Source of the DNA: Crocinitomicaceae bacterium
GTDB taxonomy: Bacteria; Bacteroidota; Bacteroidia; Flavobacteriales_D; Crocinitomicaceae
NCBI GenBank assembly: GCA_022447665.1
Contig: JAKVAQ010000004.1
Coordinates: 31,091-95,090 of the forward strand
DNA: 64,000 bases
Direction: 5' to 3'
Shown: positions 44,926-54,080 of the stretch, one piece after another
Position numbering within the stretch: position 1 is the stretch's first letter
Layout: each line of letters begins with the position of its first letter
Position numbers and translations under genes: made by a program
The notes under the pieces: model-generated
The model's input: the letters and a program-made list of their open reading frames with translations, nothing else
Databases searched by the model: none
Told to the model about the DNA's origin: nothing

Positions 44926-46193
44926 CGAATTATTGTTACTGGTCCTTTAAATATCCCTTCATCTCCTTGCTTTAAATCTATCACATAAAAATACGTTGAG
45001 CTTGGCAGCTCTTTTCCCTTGAAAGTGCCATCCCACCATTTTTCTGGAGTACTATAATTCACCGTGTTGAATACTACCTGTCCTGATCGATCATAAACCG
45101 TTACTTCCATATTTGGAAAGCTTCCGCTGTTAGTGATAATCCACTTATCATTTACATCATCCCCATTAGGAGTGAATGATGAATAAATAGTAATCAATTC
45201 TCCAACATTTACTGTCACACTATCTGTCCTAACACACGGGCCTTCTGTCACAGTCAAAAAATAGATTGTGGTTGACTCTGGAAATGCAACAGGCTGATAA
45301 ATGTTTGGATCAGTAAGTGTGGTGCTTGGTGACCATAATGGCGTACCTATACCGTCACCTTCGATGGTAACTTGATCACCTTTTGTTATGAACTGATCTG
45401 GCCCAGCATCAGCAGATATTTCTGTTACAGTGTAAGTTATGGCATTGGAAGTATCTACCTGAGGACATAAAGTTCCGCAAGTAATTACTAACTCTAGATC
45501 TCCAGATGCAGAAATTAGGCTTTTATTGAAATCGTCCGTTGCACCCGAAGTTAATGTTGTGCCGCCATATAGCCATTCGTAATTCACAGTATCAGAACAG
45601 CCGGTAATGGTGACGTCTACAGTGCCTTCATCTCCTGTACAAATATCTGTGACAGTGTCCGCAATAGTCACCGTCGGGATTGGCTTATCTACAGCAGTCC
45701 CAGAAATCTCAATATTAAAATCGCAAGCAGCAGGATCAGTGACACCTGCTCCAACAATTCGACCATTTACCTGAACATAGTAAGTGGTATTTCCAGCCAA
45801 TGCAACGACATTCGTGATTGACATATCTGTTGAACCTGCACCGCACATAGCATAAGGTGTATAGGTAGCCTGATCACATGGCGTAGTCGCTTCATAAAAA
45901 ATAGCTCCAATTGTTTGTCCTTTAGTAGGGTCTGGATCAAATGTTAACCCAGTTATGTCAACGCTGACATCTCCTCCATCTGCATCAGTAGTAAAATAAA
46001 ACCATACTGTAGCAGCTGGTGTAAAGCAAAAGTTATTATCTGAAACAGGGTCTGCAGTTGCGTCTGTAGTTGTAGCCGAATAAACTTGATTTGGGCAAAG
46101 CTCAGTAGCATCCGCACAATCATCATTTGCAGGCTGAGCGAACACCAAAATGCTCGATGTTAATGTGAAGAAAAAGGTAGTTAGCTTTGGCAT
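44922..46193 (-). CDS. secreted protein with T9SS type-B sorting domain
   Basis: A 423-residue protein: signal peptide (1-19, ending VFAQ), then a PANDDCADATELCPN opening typical of Bacteroidota surface proteins. A CUB/Ig-like region follows with paired cysteines, then an Ig-like repeat (ADAGPDQFITKGDQVTIEGD). A type-B CTD closes the protein (SSFTPNGDDVNDKWIITN ... VYDRSGQVVF ... LPSSTYFYVIDL). No enzyme motif is visible. It is the first gene of the surface locus and is coupled to its PorP/SprF partner. A structural or adhesive role is the most that can be inferred. Confidence 0.88.
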   Translation of the reverse strand: MPKLTTFFFTLTSSILVFAQPANDDCADATELCPNQVYSATTTDATADPVSDNNFCFTPAATVWFYFTTDADGGDVSVDITGLTFDPDPTKGQTIGAIFYEATTPCDQATYTPYAMCGAGSTDMSITNVVALAGNTTYYVQVNGRIVGAGVTDPAACDFNIEISGTAVDKPIPTVTIADTVTDICTGDEGTVDVTITGCSDTVNYEWLYGGTTLTSGATDDFNKSLISASGDLELVITCGTLCPQVDTSNAITYTVTEISADAGPDQFITKGDQVTIEGDGIGTPLWSPSTTLTDPNIYQPVAFPESTTIYFLTVTEGPCVRTDSVTVNVGELITIYSSFTPNGDDVNDKWIITNSGSFPNMEVTVYDRSGQVVFNTVNYSTPEKWWDGTFKGKELPSSTYFYVIDLKQGDEGIFKGPVTIIR

Positions 46194-46239
46194 TCAAAGT
46201 GTACTTAGACCTCTAAAAATACAAGAATTTTGGAGAGAA

Positions 46240-48567
46240 TTAAAATCTAACCCCAATTATACATACATCGTCTAATTGTTCAAGGTCACCCTTCCAATCA
46301 TTATATTTATTGATTAACAGTTCTTTAACTTCATTCATAGGGGCGTTTTTAGCCTCAATTAAAAAGTTTTTCAACGTTTTATATTTCATTTTTTTTCCTC
46401 TTGGACCACCAAACTGATCGGCATAACCATCTGAAAAAATAAATATAGTGTCGCCTTCGTTCAGTTGAACCTCATGATTTTCAAACGGAACACTGTGATC
46501 GAACTTACCGATAGGTTGTTTATTCCCTTTAATTTCCTCTATCTCTTCACTGTCTTTTCTGTGGATCCAAAGCGGATTATTTGCCCCAGCAAATTGCACT
46601 TTCTTAGTTTTGAAGTTAATGGATAAGAGACCACAATCCATTCCATCCTTTACCTCATGATCTTCGGAATCAAATGTCTCAATAACTAAATCGGTTAACT
46701 GATCCAGAATATCACTTGGTTTCGATAAATTAAATTCTCGAACACACCTGTTTAGTCCATTTGCACCAACTACACTCACCATTGCGCCAGGAACCCCATG
46801 GCCCGTGCAATCAACAGCTGCTACTAAAGCCTCATCGCCTACTTGATTCATCCAATAAAAATCTCCCGATACAATGTCTTTTGGAAGGAATAGAACAAAG
46901 CCGTCAGGAAGTAATTTGTTCACCTTTGCTTGGCTCGGTAAAATCGCATTTTGTAACCTTAGCGCATAATTAATTGAATCTAAAATTTCTTTATTTTGAA
47001 TTTGCAGCACATCCTTTTGAGCCTTTAATTCAAGTGTGCGCTCCTCCACTTTATTTTCAAGATTCTGATTGATGTCTTGAAGTTCATCTACCAAATCCTT
47101 AATCGAGTGCTGCATGTTACTAAAACTGTCAGACAAAACCCCTATTTCATCTTCACCTAGATGAGGAATCTGCACATCCAAATTACCAGAGGCCAGTTCT
47201 TGTGCCTTAGCTGTTAATGTTTTAATTGGTTTTGTAATCTTCCTAGAAACAAATAACGAAACAAAAATTATAGCTATCAATAAGCCAAATACTATAATTA
47301 ATATATTCCTTCTTAAATCATAGACATGTGCAAAAGCCTCGTCTTTGTCAATTTCAGACATTATTGCCCAATGCATTCCCAAAATATCTAGCGGTTTATA
47401 GGATGATAAAACATCCACGCCCCTGTAATCCTTGAAAATTCGGGTATCTGTACCACCAGCAAGCGCTGAATCTGTTCCCTCAGTGTGAATCTCCTGAAGC
47501 CCGATTGTGCTATTAAAGTTTTTAATTTTTTGAATAGTTAATTCATCCGTGTCTATTTTCTTTAGCATCTCTAAATAATTCTTCTTGTCCTCAATGAAAA
47601 ATCTGGACTGGTTTCGAAGCGTATAATCAGAGCTCACAATGTATGTTTCCCCACTATTCCCGAGACCTACGTTTTTCCATTCATGCCGATTGGTCATTAT
47701 TTCATTAATTCTATCTATTGGCATTTGGAAAATAAGAACACCATATTTTTCGCCATCCTTGAATATTGGTGATGCTATAAACGATGCATGATTCCCATAA
47801 GAAGGGTCATAAGGTTCAAAGTCAACTAATTTTACCGCTTCTTCTTCATCTAGATCCCTTGCCTCGAGAAAAGCTTGAGCAATATTGGTTTCTTTATAAG
47901 CTCCTTTTAGTAGAGATGCCCCTAAATCAACCTCTTTGTAAACAGTATAAAGAATGTGTCCAGTCTCATCATCCACTAAGAAAATGTCATAATAGCCAAA
48001 CTTTTCGCAATAATTTCTGATCAGGGGATGGTATTTCTCGTGTGCTTGATCATATTGAGTTCCTGTTTTCGCGGACTCCATGTAATGCTTAGATCCTACT
48101 TCATTAGGATTATTAATGATGTAGTGCTTCTGTAAAATCCGAGATCGAAGTTCACTTGGATAAAAATCACTTGGAACCTTACCATTGATCTCTGCATTTT
48201 TAGATAGTTCAGGGAGAAAAACAAATTCGTAGTAATAATAGAGTTCCTCGTCTAACTCAAGTTGGTCTACAGAATCCAATACGACCTCAGCTTGAAGGTG
48301 CTCGTATCCCTCTTTAAAGCTAGTAAGCGCATCGATTACCATGTGGTCCTCAGAAAAAGTAACGATTTGATTTTCGACATCTTTAAAATAGTCTTCTATC
48401 TCCAAACTCTTCATCTCTCGCACGGCAGTGAGACGATTAAATGATTCTTTTTCTAGTGAATTTTTGCCTTTGTAATAGGCCATGAATCCGATTATTGAAA
48501 TCGATAAAAAGGCAATGCAAAAGAATGCAATGGCGAGTTTTATACCGAGTTTAAAATCAAATTTCAT
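46240..48567 (-). CDS. membrane sensor with HAMP and SpoIIE (PP2C-type) phosphatase domains
   Basis: A 775-residue protein. First transmembrane helix at about 8-30; a large extracytoplasmic sensor region (about 32-415, Cache-like by position); second helix near 420-445; HAMP domain (KITKPIKTLTAKAQELASGN); a coiled coil (residues about 500-535); and a C-terminal SpoIIE-type Ser/Thr phosphatase with SGDFYWMNQ, AVDCTGHGVPGAMVS, GMDCGLLSIN and FIFSDGYADQFGG. Metal-binding Asp residues of the PP2C family are present. Such proteins turn an external signal into dephosphorylation of an anti-sigma or other target; no partner gene is adjacent. It has an exact promoter match upstream and is monocistronic. 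Confidence 0.9.
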   Translation of the reverse strand: MKFDFKLGIKLAIAFFCIAFLSISIIGFMAYYKGKNSLEKESFNRLTAVREMKSLEIEDYFKDVENQIVTFSEDHMVIDALTSFKEGYEHLQAEVVLDSVDQLELDEELYYYYEFVFLPELSKNAEINGKVPSDFYPSELRSRILQKHYIINNPNEVGSKHYMESAKTGTQYDQAHEKYHPLIRNYCEKFGYYDIFLVDDETGHILYTVYKEVDLGASLLKGAYKETNIAQAFLEARDLDEEEAVKLVDFEPYDPSYGNHASFIASPIFKDGEKYGVLIFQMPIDRINEIMTNRHEWKNVGLGNSGETYIVSSDYTLRNQSRFFIEDKKNYLEMLKKIDTDELTIQKIKNFNSTIGLQEIHTEGTDSALAGGTDTRIFKDYRGVDVLSSYKPLDILGMHWAIMSEIDKDEAFAHVYDLRRNILIIVFGLLIAIIFVSLFVSRKITKPIKTLTAKAQELASGNLDVQIPHLGEDEIGVLSDSFSNMQHSIKDLVDELQDINQNLENKVEERTLELKAQKDVLQIQNKEILDSINYALRLQNAILPSQAKVNKLLPDGFVLFLPKDIVSGDFYWMNQVGDEALVAAVDCTGHGVPGAMVSVVGANGLNRCVREFNLSKPSDILDQLTDLVIETFDSEDHEVKDGMDCGLLSINFKTKKVQFAGANNPLWIHRKDSEEIEEIKGNKQPIGKFDHSVPFENHEVQLNEGDTIFIFSDGYADQFGGPRGKKMKYKTLKNFLIEAKNAPMNEVKELLINKYNDWKGDLEQLDDVCIIGVRF

Positions 48568-48588
48568 TGAGTTTGGCTAGTTAGTGAA

Positions 48589-48619
48589 CAAATGTATAAT
48601 TAATTCTTAGAGCCGTCAA
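48589..48619 (-). promoter_or_regulatory. promoter of the SpoIIE phosphatase gene
   Basis: On the minus strand TTG (48619-48617), a 20-base spacer and TACATTTG (48596-48589), ending 21 bases before the ATG at 48567. An exact Bacteroidota promoter match. Confidence 0.6.
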
Positions 48620-48654
48620 GCCAAAAGGATTTACTAATTTTAGGAAAAAAAATC

Positions 48655-49902
48655 ATGCCATACACATCTACCGTCGCTGAAAGATTAATGCGATACGTTC
48701 AAATTGATACCGAAGCGGACCCAAACTCAACTACCTTTCCATCAAGTGAAAAGCAAAAAGATTTAGGTAGACTTTTGCTTAAGGAACTAGAAGATTTAGG
48801 CATAGAAAGTGAAATGGATGAGTGGGGATATGTTTTTGGTTTTATTCCCTCAAATTCTGAAAGGAATGATTTACCGACGATTTGCTTCTGTGCACACATG
48901 GATACGGCACCTGATTGCAGCGGAAAGGATGTAAAACCAATACTTCACAAAGCGTGGAATGGTGAGCCAATAATTCTTCCTGACGATCCTTCTCAGATAA
49001 TCACAAAAGAAAAACATGCTTATCTAAACGAGAAAATTGGTGATGATATTATTACAGCAAGTGGTCTTACACTTTTAGGGGCCGATGATAAAGCTGGTGT
49101 CGCTTGTATTATGGACTACACAAAATTCGTTATTGATAATCCTGATTATACTCATGGTCCAATAAGAATTCTTTTCACGCCAGACGAAGAAGTAGGAAGA
49201 GGTGTGGACAAACTTGATATGAAAAAATTAAATGCTGATTTTGGCTATACTTTAGACGGTGGAATTGCAGGATCTATAGAAGATGAAAGCTTCTCTGCTG
49301 ATGCTGTTACAATTAAGATTACTGGAGTTCCAGCTCATCCTGGCTATGCAAAAAACAAAATGATTCATGCTGTTAAAGTGGGTGCTGAATTCATTGAAAG
49401 GCTTCCAAAAGACTCATGGTCACCTGAAACAACTGAAGGTCGTGAAGGATTTGTTCACCCCGTAGCTTTCAATGGTGGTATGGAGAGTTGTGAGATTAAA
49501 TTTATTATAAGAGATCATATCACGGTAAAACTCGCAGAATACGAAGAAAAACTTGAGAGTATGATCAAGTCTGTAGTGGACAAATATGAAGGTGTAACAT
49601 ACTCATTTGATGCTCAGGAGCAATATCGAAACATGAAGGAGGTGATTAAGACTGTACCTTTTGTTACGGACTTTGCTATTGAAGGTATGGAAAGAGCAGG
49701 TGTTACTCCTAAGCCTGTTATTATACGCGGCGGTACAGATGGTTCAAGACTCTCGTTCATGGGGCTACCGTGTCCAAATATATTTACGGGTGAAATGGCT
49801 ATTCATTCCAAACATGAATACGTTAGTGTTCAAGATATGGAAAATGCTGTAAAGACCATGATTGAGACAATTTCTGTTTGGGAAGAAAAGTACTCAGGAT
49901 AG
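48655..49902 (+). CDS. pepT: peptidase T (tripeptide aminopeptidase)
   Basis: A 415-residue M20-family metallopeptidase removing N-terminal residues from tripeptides in the cytoplasm. Zinc-site motifs in order: AHMDTAPD, LLGADDKAGVA, TPDEEVGRGV, a DGG pair (LDGGIAG), and HSKHEYVSV near the end; a lid/dimerisation domain lies in the middle (AHPGYAKNKMIHAVK). Length is normal for PepT. Its 3' end overlaps the convergent aminotransferase gene by 9 bases. No signal peptide. Confidence 0.94.
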   Translation: MPYTSTVAERLMRYVQIDTEADPNSTTFPSSEKQKDLGRLLLKELEDLGIESEMDEWGYVFGFIPSNSERNDLPTICFCAHMDTAPDCSGKDVKPILHKAWNGEPIILPDDPSQIITKEKHAYLNEKIGDDIITASGLTLLGADDKAGVACIMDYTKFVIDNPDYTHGPIRILFTPDEEVGRGVDKLDMKKLNADFGYTLDGGIAGSIEDESFSADAVTIKITGVPAHPGYAKNKMIHAVKVGAEFIERLPKDSWSPETTEGREGFVHPVAFNGGMESCEIKFIIRDHITVKLAEYEEKLESMIKSVVDKYEGVTYSFDAQEQYRNMKEVIKTVPFVTDFAIEGMERAGVTPKPVIIRGGTDGSRLSFMGLPCPNIFTGEMAIHSKHEYVSVQDMENAVKTMIETISVWEEKYSG

Positions 49903-51051
49903 CAGATCAGGCCTTTTTTCTCGAATTTCAATTAAGGCATTTTTTAATGCATCCAAGTCATTTCTTGTATTAAATGGTTGAAATGAAATTCTTATGAAGA
50001 ATCTATCTTCCAAATTGGTGATAGGTATCTCAATGTTATACTTCTGATATAACTCTTCTTTTAGTCCTATTGGGTCAGTCGTATTAATTGGAATACTACA
50101 GATTTGGCCTAAAAATTCCTCAGTAACTGGGCAAAGAGGTTCTGTATTTAATAAATCACAAAACTCTTTACACGCCTCTCTAATTATTTGCTTGGATTCA
50201 TTAGTTTTTTCGAGCCAATCATGCTTTTTAAAAAAATTCAAAGAAGCTGGTAAGGTCAGAAATGCAGATGAATCATTAGTCCCAGAATACTCGAGATAAT
50301 CAAGATATTGCGATTCCCCCGGCACATCTGCTTCGTAACCCCAAGAAATAATCAGCGGATCTACTCCATCTTGTAATTCAGGCTTCACGTAAAGGAAGGT
50401 GCACCCTTTCGGAGTTAACATCCATTTATGACAAGCACCGGTATAATAATCAGGATCCAAATCCTTTAAATCCAAAGGAATATGACCAGGAACATGTGCT
50501 CCATCGATAATCGTAATTAAACCTAATTCCCTCGCCTTTTCACAAATTTCTTTTACCGGCAAAATTAAGGCTGTAGAACTCGTAATTTGACTGATAAAAA
50601 TGTATTTAGTTTTATCTGAAAGCCCTTTCCAAAATTCCTCAAGAAAGGATTCTTTATCTTTTATTGGAAGTGAAATGTTTTGCCTTAAATACTTCGCTCC
50701 CGACTTTTCACAATAGTACCTCCACGTTCTGTCTAATGCGCCATATTCTAAGTTCGTACTAAGAATTTCATCTCCTTCATTCAGCTCCAAAGACCGAATA
50801 ACAGTGTTGAATGCCGTAGTTGGATTCGGTGAGTAAACAATGTCTTTAGGGTTGGTATTAATGAATTTAGCAAGAGCTTCCTTACTTCGATTATTCGCTT
50901 CTTTAAATTTTTTTGTAATAAACTGAACTGGGCTGAACTCGAGCTCTAACTGCCACCTACGATAATCTTCGAATACATCTTTCGGTGTCGCGCCAAAAGA
51001 TCCATGATTTAAATAAACCATTTCTTTATCGAACAAGAATTCATCTACCAT
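49894..51051 (-). CDS. class V PLP-dependent aminotransferase-fold enzyme
   Basis: A 385-residue fold-type I PLP enzyme of the isopenicillin N epimerase/cysteine desulfurase-like group. It begins with the family's typical YLNHGSFGATP. The cofactor region is seen in TSSTALILPVKE and IIDGAHVPGHIPLDL, and the PLP lysine in GACHKWMLTPKG. The C-terminus carries FFIRISFQPFNTRNDLDAL. No conserved cysteine loop of desulfurases is apparent, so an epimerase- or desulfurase-like activity on an amino acid is possible but the substrate is unknown. Monocistronic; its 3' end overlaps pepT. Confidence 0.85.
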   Translation of the reverse strand: MVDEFLFDKEMVYLNHGSFGATPKDVFEDYRRWQLELEFSPVQFITKKFKEANNRSKEALAKFINTNPKDIVYSPNPTTAFNTVIRSLELNEGDEILSTNLEYGALDRTWRYYCEKSGAKYLRQNISLPIKDKESFLEEFWKGLSDKTKYIFISQITSSTALILPVKEICEKARELGLITIIDGAHVPGHIPLDLKDLDPDYYTGACHKWMLTPKGCTFLYVKPELQDGVDPLIISWGYEADVPGESQYLDYLEYSGTNDSSAFLTLPASLNFFKKHDWLEKTNESKQIIREACKEFCDLLNTEPLCPVTEEFLGQICSIPINTTDPIGLKEELYQKYNIEIPITNLEDRFFIRISFQPFNTRNDLDALKNALIEIREKRPDLLS

Positions 51052-51073
51052 GTTATAATTTTAATTGTTAATG

Positions 51074-51081
51074 CAAATGTA
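51074..51081 (-). promoter_or_regulatory. -7 box before the class V aminotransferase gene
   Basis: TACATTTG on the minus strand, exact TAnnTTTG, 22 bases before the ATG at 51051. No TTG at the right spacing. Confidence 0.4.
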
Positions 51082-51116
51082 GTCGCTTAAGGCTATATTT
51101 ATAGAAAATACAAGTA

Positions 51117-51641
51117 ATGAAAGTAATAGGATTATTTATACTAACATTTATGACAGCCAACGCTACTTTATCTCAAACGTCGATCCACGAATTCGAATTT
51201 GAAACGATTGATGGAGAAAATAAATCATTCAAAGATTTCAGTGGAAAGAAGATATTAATTTTTAACGCCGCGAGTGAATGTGGATTTACCTCACAGTATG
51301 AAGGGTTAGAAGAACTGCATCAGAAATATAAAGACGAGTTGATTGTAATAGGATTTCCAGCTAATAATTTCGGCGGACAAGAACCTGGAACGAATGAAGA
51401 GATTGCCACTTTCTGCAAGAAAAACTATGGGGTTTCGTTCACAATGGCAGCAAAAGTTTCTGTTTCTGGAGATGACATTCATCCAATATTCAGATGGTTA
51501 ACTGCGCAGGAAAATAAGTCTTTTACTGGTGCAATCAATTGGAATTTTGAAAAATTCTTGCTCGATGAAAATGGTGTTTTAACCCATAGGTTCAGAAGTA
51601 ATGTGACGCCCATGGCAAAGGAATTAACTCAGCATATATAA
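51117..51641 (+). CDS. exported glutathione peroxidase family protein
   Basis: A 174-residue thiol peroxidase reducing hydroperoxides. A signal peptide (residues 1-19, ending ATLSQ) places it in the periplasm. The catalytic Cys is in NAASECGFTSQYEGLEEL, with FPANNFGGQEPGTNEEI and WNFEKFLLDENG supplying the Gln and Trp/Asn of the catalytic tetrad. It uses Cys rather than selenocysteine, and members of this family in bacteria commonly work with thioredoxin; that is known of the family. It is divergent from the aminotransferase gene, with which it shares a 65-base intergenic region. Confidence 0.92.
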   Translation: MKVIGLFILTFMTANATLSQTSIHEFEFETIDGENKSFKDFSGKKILIFNAASECGFTSQYEGLEELHQKYKDELIVIGFPANNFGGQEPGTNEEIATFCKKNYGVSFTMAAKVSVSGDDIHPIFRWLTAQENKSFTGAINWNFEKFLLDENGVLTHRFRSNVTPMAKELTQHI

Positions 51642-51714
51642 GGCTTTTTCGTTCATCTTCTTATTCATAACTAATTTAGTCTCTATTTAGGGCCTCAAAT
51701 AGCCGATTTTTTGG

Positions 51715-51722
51715 TAAATTTG
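51715..51722 (+). promoter_or_regulatory. -7 box of the etfBA promoter
   Basis: TAAATTTG, an exact TAnnTTTG, 33 bases before the etfB ATG. No -33 TTG at standard spacing. Confidence 0.4.
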
Positions 51723-51755
51723 ATCAACTTTTTAGTCACGAAAATTTAGAAGAAT

Positions 51756-52496
51756 ATGAAATTTTTAGTTTGTATTAGCAAAGTTCCAGATACGACTTCA
51801 AAAATAGACTTTACAGACAACAACAGTAAATTCAATGAGGCAGGGGTTCAGTTCATTGTGAATCCGTATGATGAGTGGTATGCTTTGGTAAGAGCATTAG
51901 AGCTTAAAGAAAGCTTAGGGGGTAGTGTAACGACAATTACAGTTGGGCCGGCAACAGATGAGCCGATCATAAGAAAAGCGCTAGCAATTGGAGCGGATAA
52001 TGCTGTACGAATTAATGCTGAACCTGGAGATGCGTATTTCACAGCACATCAAATTGCAGAATATGCAAAAGCCAATGCTTTTGATGTAGTCCTTACAGGT
52101 AAAGAGACGATCAATTATAATGGTTCTCAAATTGGCGGTATGGTCGCTGAGTTAATGGGGACCCCTTACATATCTTTAGCTACAAAAATGGACTTAAATG
52201 GAAACACTGCTACTCTTGAGAAAGAGATGGTAGGAGGTGTTGAGATTGTTGAAGTAAACACACCTTTTGTTTTAAGTGCAGCCAAGGGAATGGCAGAACA
52301 AAGAATTCCGAACATGCGTGGAATTATGGCGGCTAGAACAAAGCCATTAGAAGTAATTGAGCCCGTTCCTTGCGATGATTTAACAAGTTTCGTTTCATTC
52401 GAATTACCACCAGAAAAATCAGAGGTTAAGCTGGTTGATGCCGACAATATTGGAGAACTGGTAAATCTCTTACACAACGAAGCAAAAGTAATTTAA
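51756..52496 (+). CDS. etfB: electron transfer flavoprotein subunit beta
   Basis: A 246-residue subunit binding AMP and forming, with EtfA, the heterodimer that collects electrons from acyl-CoA dehydrogenases and passes them to the quinone pool via ETF-quinone oxidoreductase. It opens MKFLVCISKVPDTTSKI and contains NPYDEWYALVRALELKE and the signature TGKETINYNGSQIGGMVAEL. The gene for the alpha subunit follows after 19 bases. Confidence 0.95.
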   Translation: MKFLVCISKVPDTTSKIDFTDNNSKFNEAGVQFIVNPYDEWYALVRALELKESLGGSVTTITVGPATDEPIIRKALAIGADNAVRINAEPGDAYFTAHQIAEYAKANAFDVVLTGKETINYNGSQIGGMVAELMGTPYISLATKMDLNGNTATLEKEMVGGVEIVEVNTPFVLSAAKGMAEQRIPNMRGIMAARTKPLEVIEPVPCDDLTSFVSFELPPEKSEVKLVDADNIGELVNLLHNEAKVI

Positions 52497-52515
52497 GAAC
52501 ATTCAAAATTTTAAC

Positions 52516-53457
52516 ATGTCAGTTTTAGTATATATAGATACCCTAGGAGGTACAGTAACAAAAAATTCATTGGGTGCAGTCTCATATGGTGCCCAAATTG
52601 GTTCTACTACTGTTGTTACTAATGGTAGAGTTGATGCATCAGAATTAGAGCAATTAAAAAATTATGGTGCTGAAAAAGTTTTGGTGAATCGCTCAGTTGA
52701 AGGAGCTGATGCAAGCCAATTAACCAAACTTATCGTTGCAGCTGCTGAACAAGTGGGTGCTGATACGATCATTTTTACTAACGACTTAACAGGGAAAGCT
52801 GTTGCTCCAAGAGTTTCTGCAAACTTAAAAGCAGGTCTTGTTTCTGGAGCTATTGCATTGCCTGAAGCGGATGGATCTATTAAGACAAATGTATTTTCTG
52901 GGAAAGCATTTGGCATTATGAAAGTTCATTCTCCTAAAAGAGTAATATCACTAACGCCTAACGCAACTGAGATCAAAGAAATTTCTGCTGCTGGATCAGT
53001 CGAAGAATTTTCTCCTGAAGTTGGAACACCTGGTGTAACGGTTAAAGAGGTTAAAAAACAAGAAGGAGACGTGCTATTGACGGAAGCGGAATTGGTTGTT
53101 TCAGCTGGTCGTGGATTGAAAGGTCCTGAAAATTGGGGAATTGTGGAAGATTTAGCAAAAACATTAGGTGCAGCTACTGCTTGTTCAAGACCAGTATCTG
53201 ATATCGGATGGAGACCTCATCACGAACATGTAGGACAAACTGGAATTGCGATTCGACCTAATCTTTACATTGCAGCGGGTATTTCTGGAGCCATCCAACA
53301 TTTAGCTGGTGTAAACGGAAGTAAGGTTATTGTAGTGATTAATACAGACCCTGAAGCTCCTTTCTTCAAAGCGGCAGATTATGGTGTTGTAGGTGACGCG
53401 TTTGACGTTCTTCCAAAGCTTAACGAGGAGATTAAGAAGCTACAAGCGCAGAGCTAA
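52516..53457 (+). CDS. etfA: electron transfer flavoprotein subunit alpha
   Basis: A 313-residue subunit carrying the FAD. The C-terminal FAD-binding domain shows SAGRGLKGPENW, CSRPVSDIGWRPHHEHVGQTG and PNLYIAAGISGAIQHLAGV, followed by VVINTDPEAPFF, all family signatures. It is co-transcribed with etfB. A weak palindrome spans the stop codon but lacks a T-tract, so transcription may continue into the DUF151 gene 27 bases on. Confidence 0.95.
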   Translation: MSVLVYIDTLGGTVTKNSLGAVSYGAQIGSTTVVTNGRVDASELEQLKNYGAEKVLVNRSVEGADASQLTKLIVAAAEQVGADTIIFTNDLTGKAVAPRVSANLKAGLVSGAIALPEADGSIKTNVFSGKAFGIMKVHSPKRVISLTPNATEIKEISAAGSVEEFSPEVGTPGVTVKEVKKQEGDVLLTEAELVVSAGRGLKGPENWGIVEDLAKTLGAATACSRPVSDIGWRPHHEHVGQTGIAIRPNLYIAAGISGAIQHLAGVNGSKVIVVINTDPEAPFFKAADYGVVGDAFDVLPKLNEEIKKLQAQS

Positions 53458-53484
53458 TTTTTTAAATTAGTACTAACCTAACCT

Positions 53485-54075
53485 ATGGAAAAAATCGAAC
53501 TTAAGATTGTTGGGCTTTCTTACAGTCAGACCCAATCTGGGGCTTATGCTCTTGTACTATCAGAAAAAAATGGTACACGACGTTTGCCCATAATAATTGG
53601 TGGATTTGAAGCTCAAGCCATAGCTATTGAATTAGAGGGTATGAAACCATCACGTCCTCTAACACATGACTTATTCAGTTCCTTCGCATCTTCGTTCGAA
53701 ATTGTTATAAAGGAGATTGTTATTTACAATTTGGTCGAAGGTGTATTTTACGCTAAACTAGTTTGCCAACAAGGTGAAAGTGAAGTTGAAATTGACGGTC
53801 GTACATCTGACGCTATAGCTATTGGATTGAGAGCAGGATGTCCCGTTTTCACATTTGAACATATCTTAAGCTCGGCTGGAATTCAATTAGAAGAGGAAAT
53901 GGTTGAAGCTGAAAAAATTGAGCCAGAAAAAGAAGAGCTCATTGAGTCTTCAGAAAATGAGCTTGAAATGCTTTCATCAGAGGAATTAGAACAACTTTTA
54001 CAGGAAGCGATTAACGGAGAAGATTACGAACGTGCTTCAGAAATTCGCGACGAACTTTCTAAGCGGTCTAAATAA
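53485..54075 (+). CDS. bifunctional nuclease family protein (DUF151) with UVR motif
   Basis: A 196-residue protein. Residues 1-130 are the DUF151/bifunctional nuclease domain (GLSYSQTQSGAYALVLSEKN, RRLPIIIGGFEAQAIAIELE, DGRTSDAIAIGLRAGCPVF). A short acidic linker follows, and the last 35 residues match a UVR motif (LEQLLQEAINGEDYERASEI), as in UvrB/UvrC and Clp adaptors. DUF151 proteins have reported DNase/RNase activity in other phyla. The DUF151-UVR pairing is frequent in Bacteroidota as I recall. It lies between etfA and the nucleoside transporter, 5 bases upstream of the latter. Confidence 0.88.
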   Translation: MEKIELKIVGLSYSQTQSGAYALVLSEKNGTRRLPIIIGGFEAQAIAIELEGMKPSRPLTHDLFSSFASSFEIVIKEIVIYNLVEGVFYAKLVCQQGESEVEIDGRTSDAIAIGLRAGCPVFTFEHILSSAGIQLEEEMVEAEKIEPEKEELIESSENELEMLSSEELEQLLQEAINGEDYERASEIRDELSKRSK

Positions 54076-54080
54076 ACATA

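Noticed and set aside
53454..53470. Palindrome CTAATTT-TTT-AAATTAG at the etfA stop as a terminator
   Set aside because: The stem is all A/T but for its end pair and no T-tract follows; transcription into the DUF151 gene is plausible.
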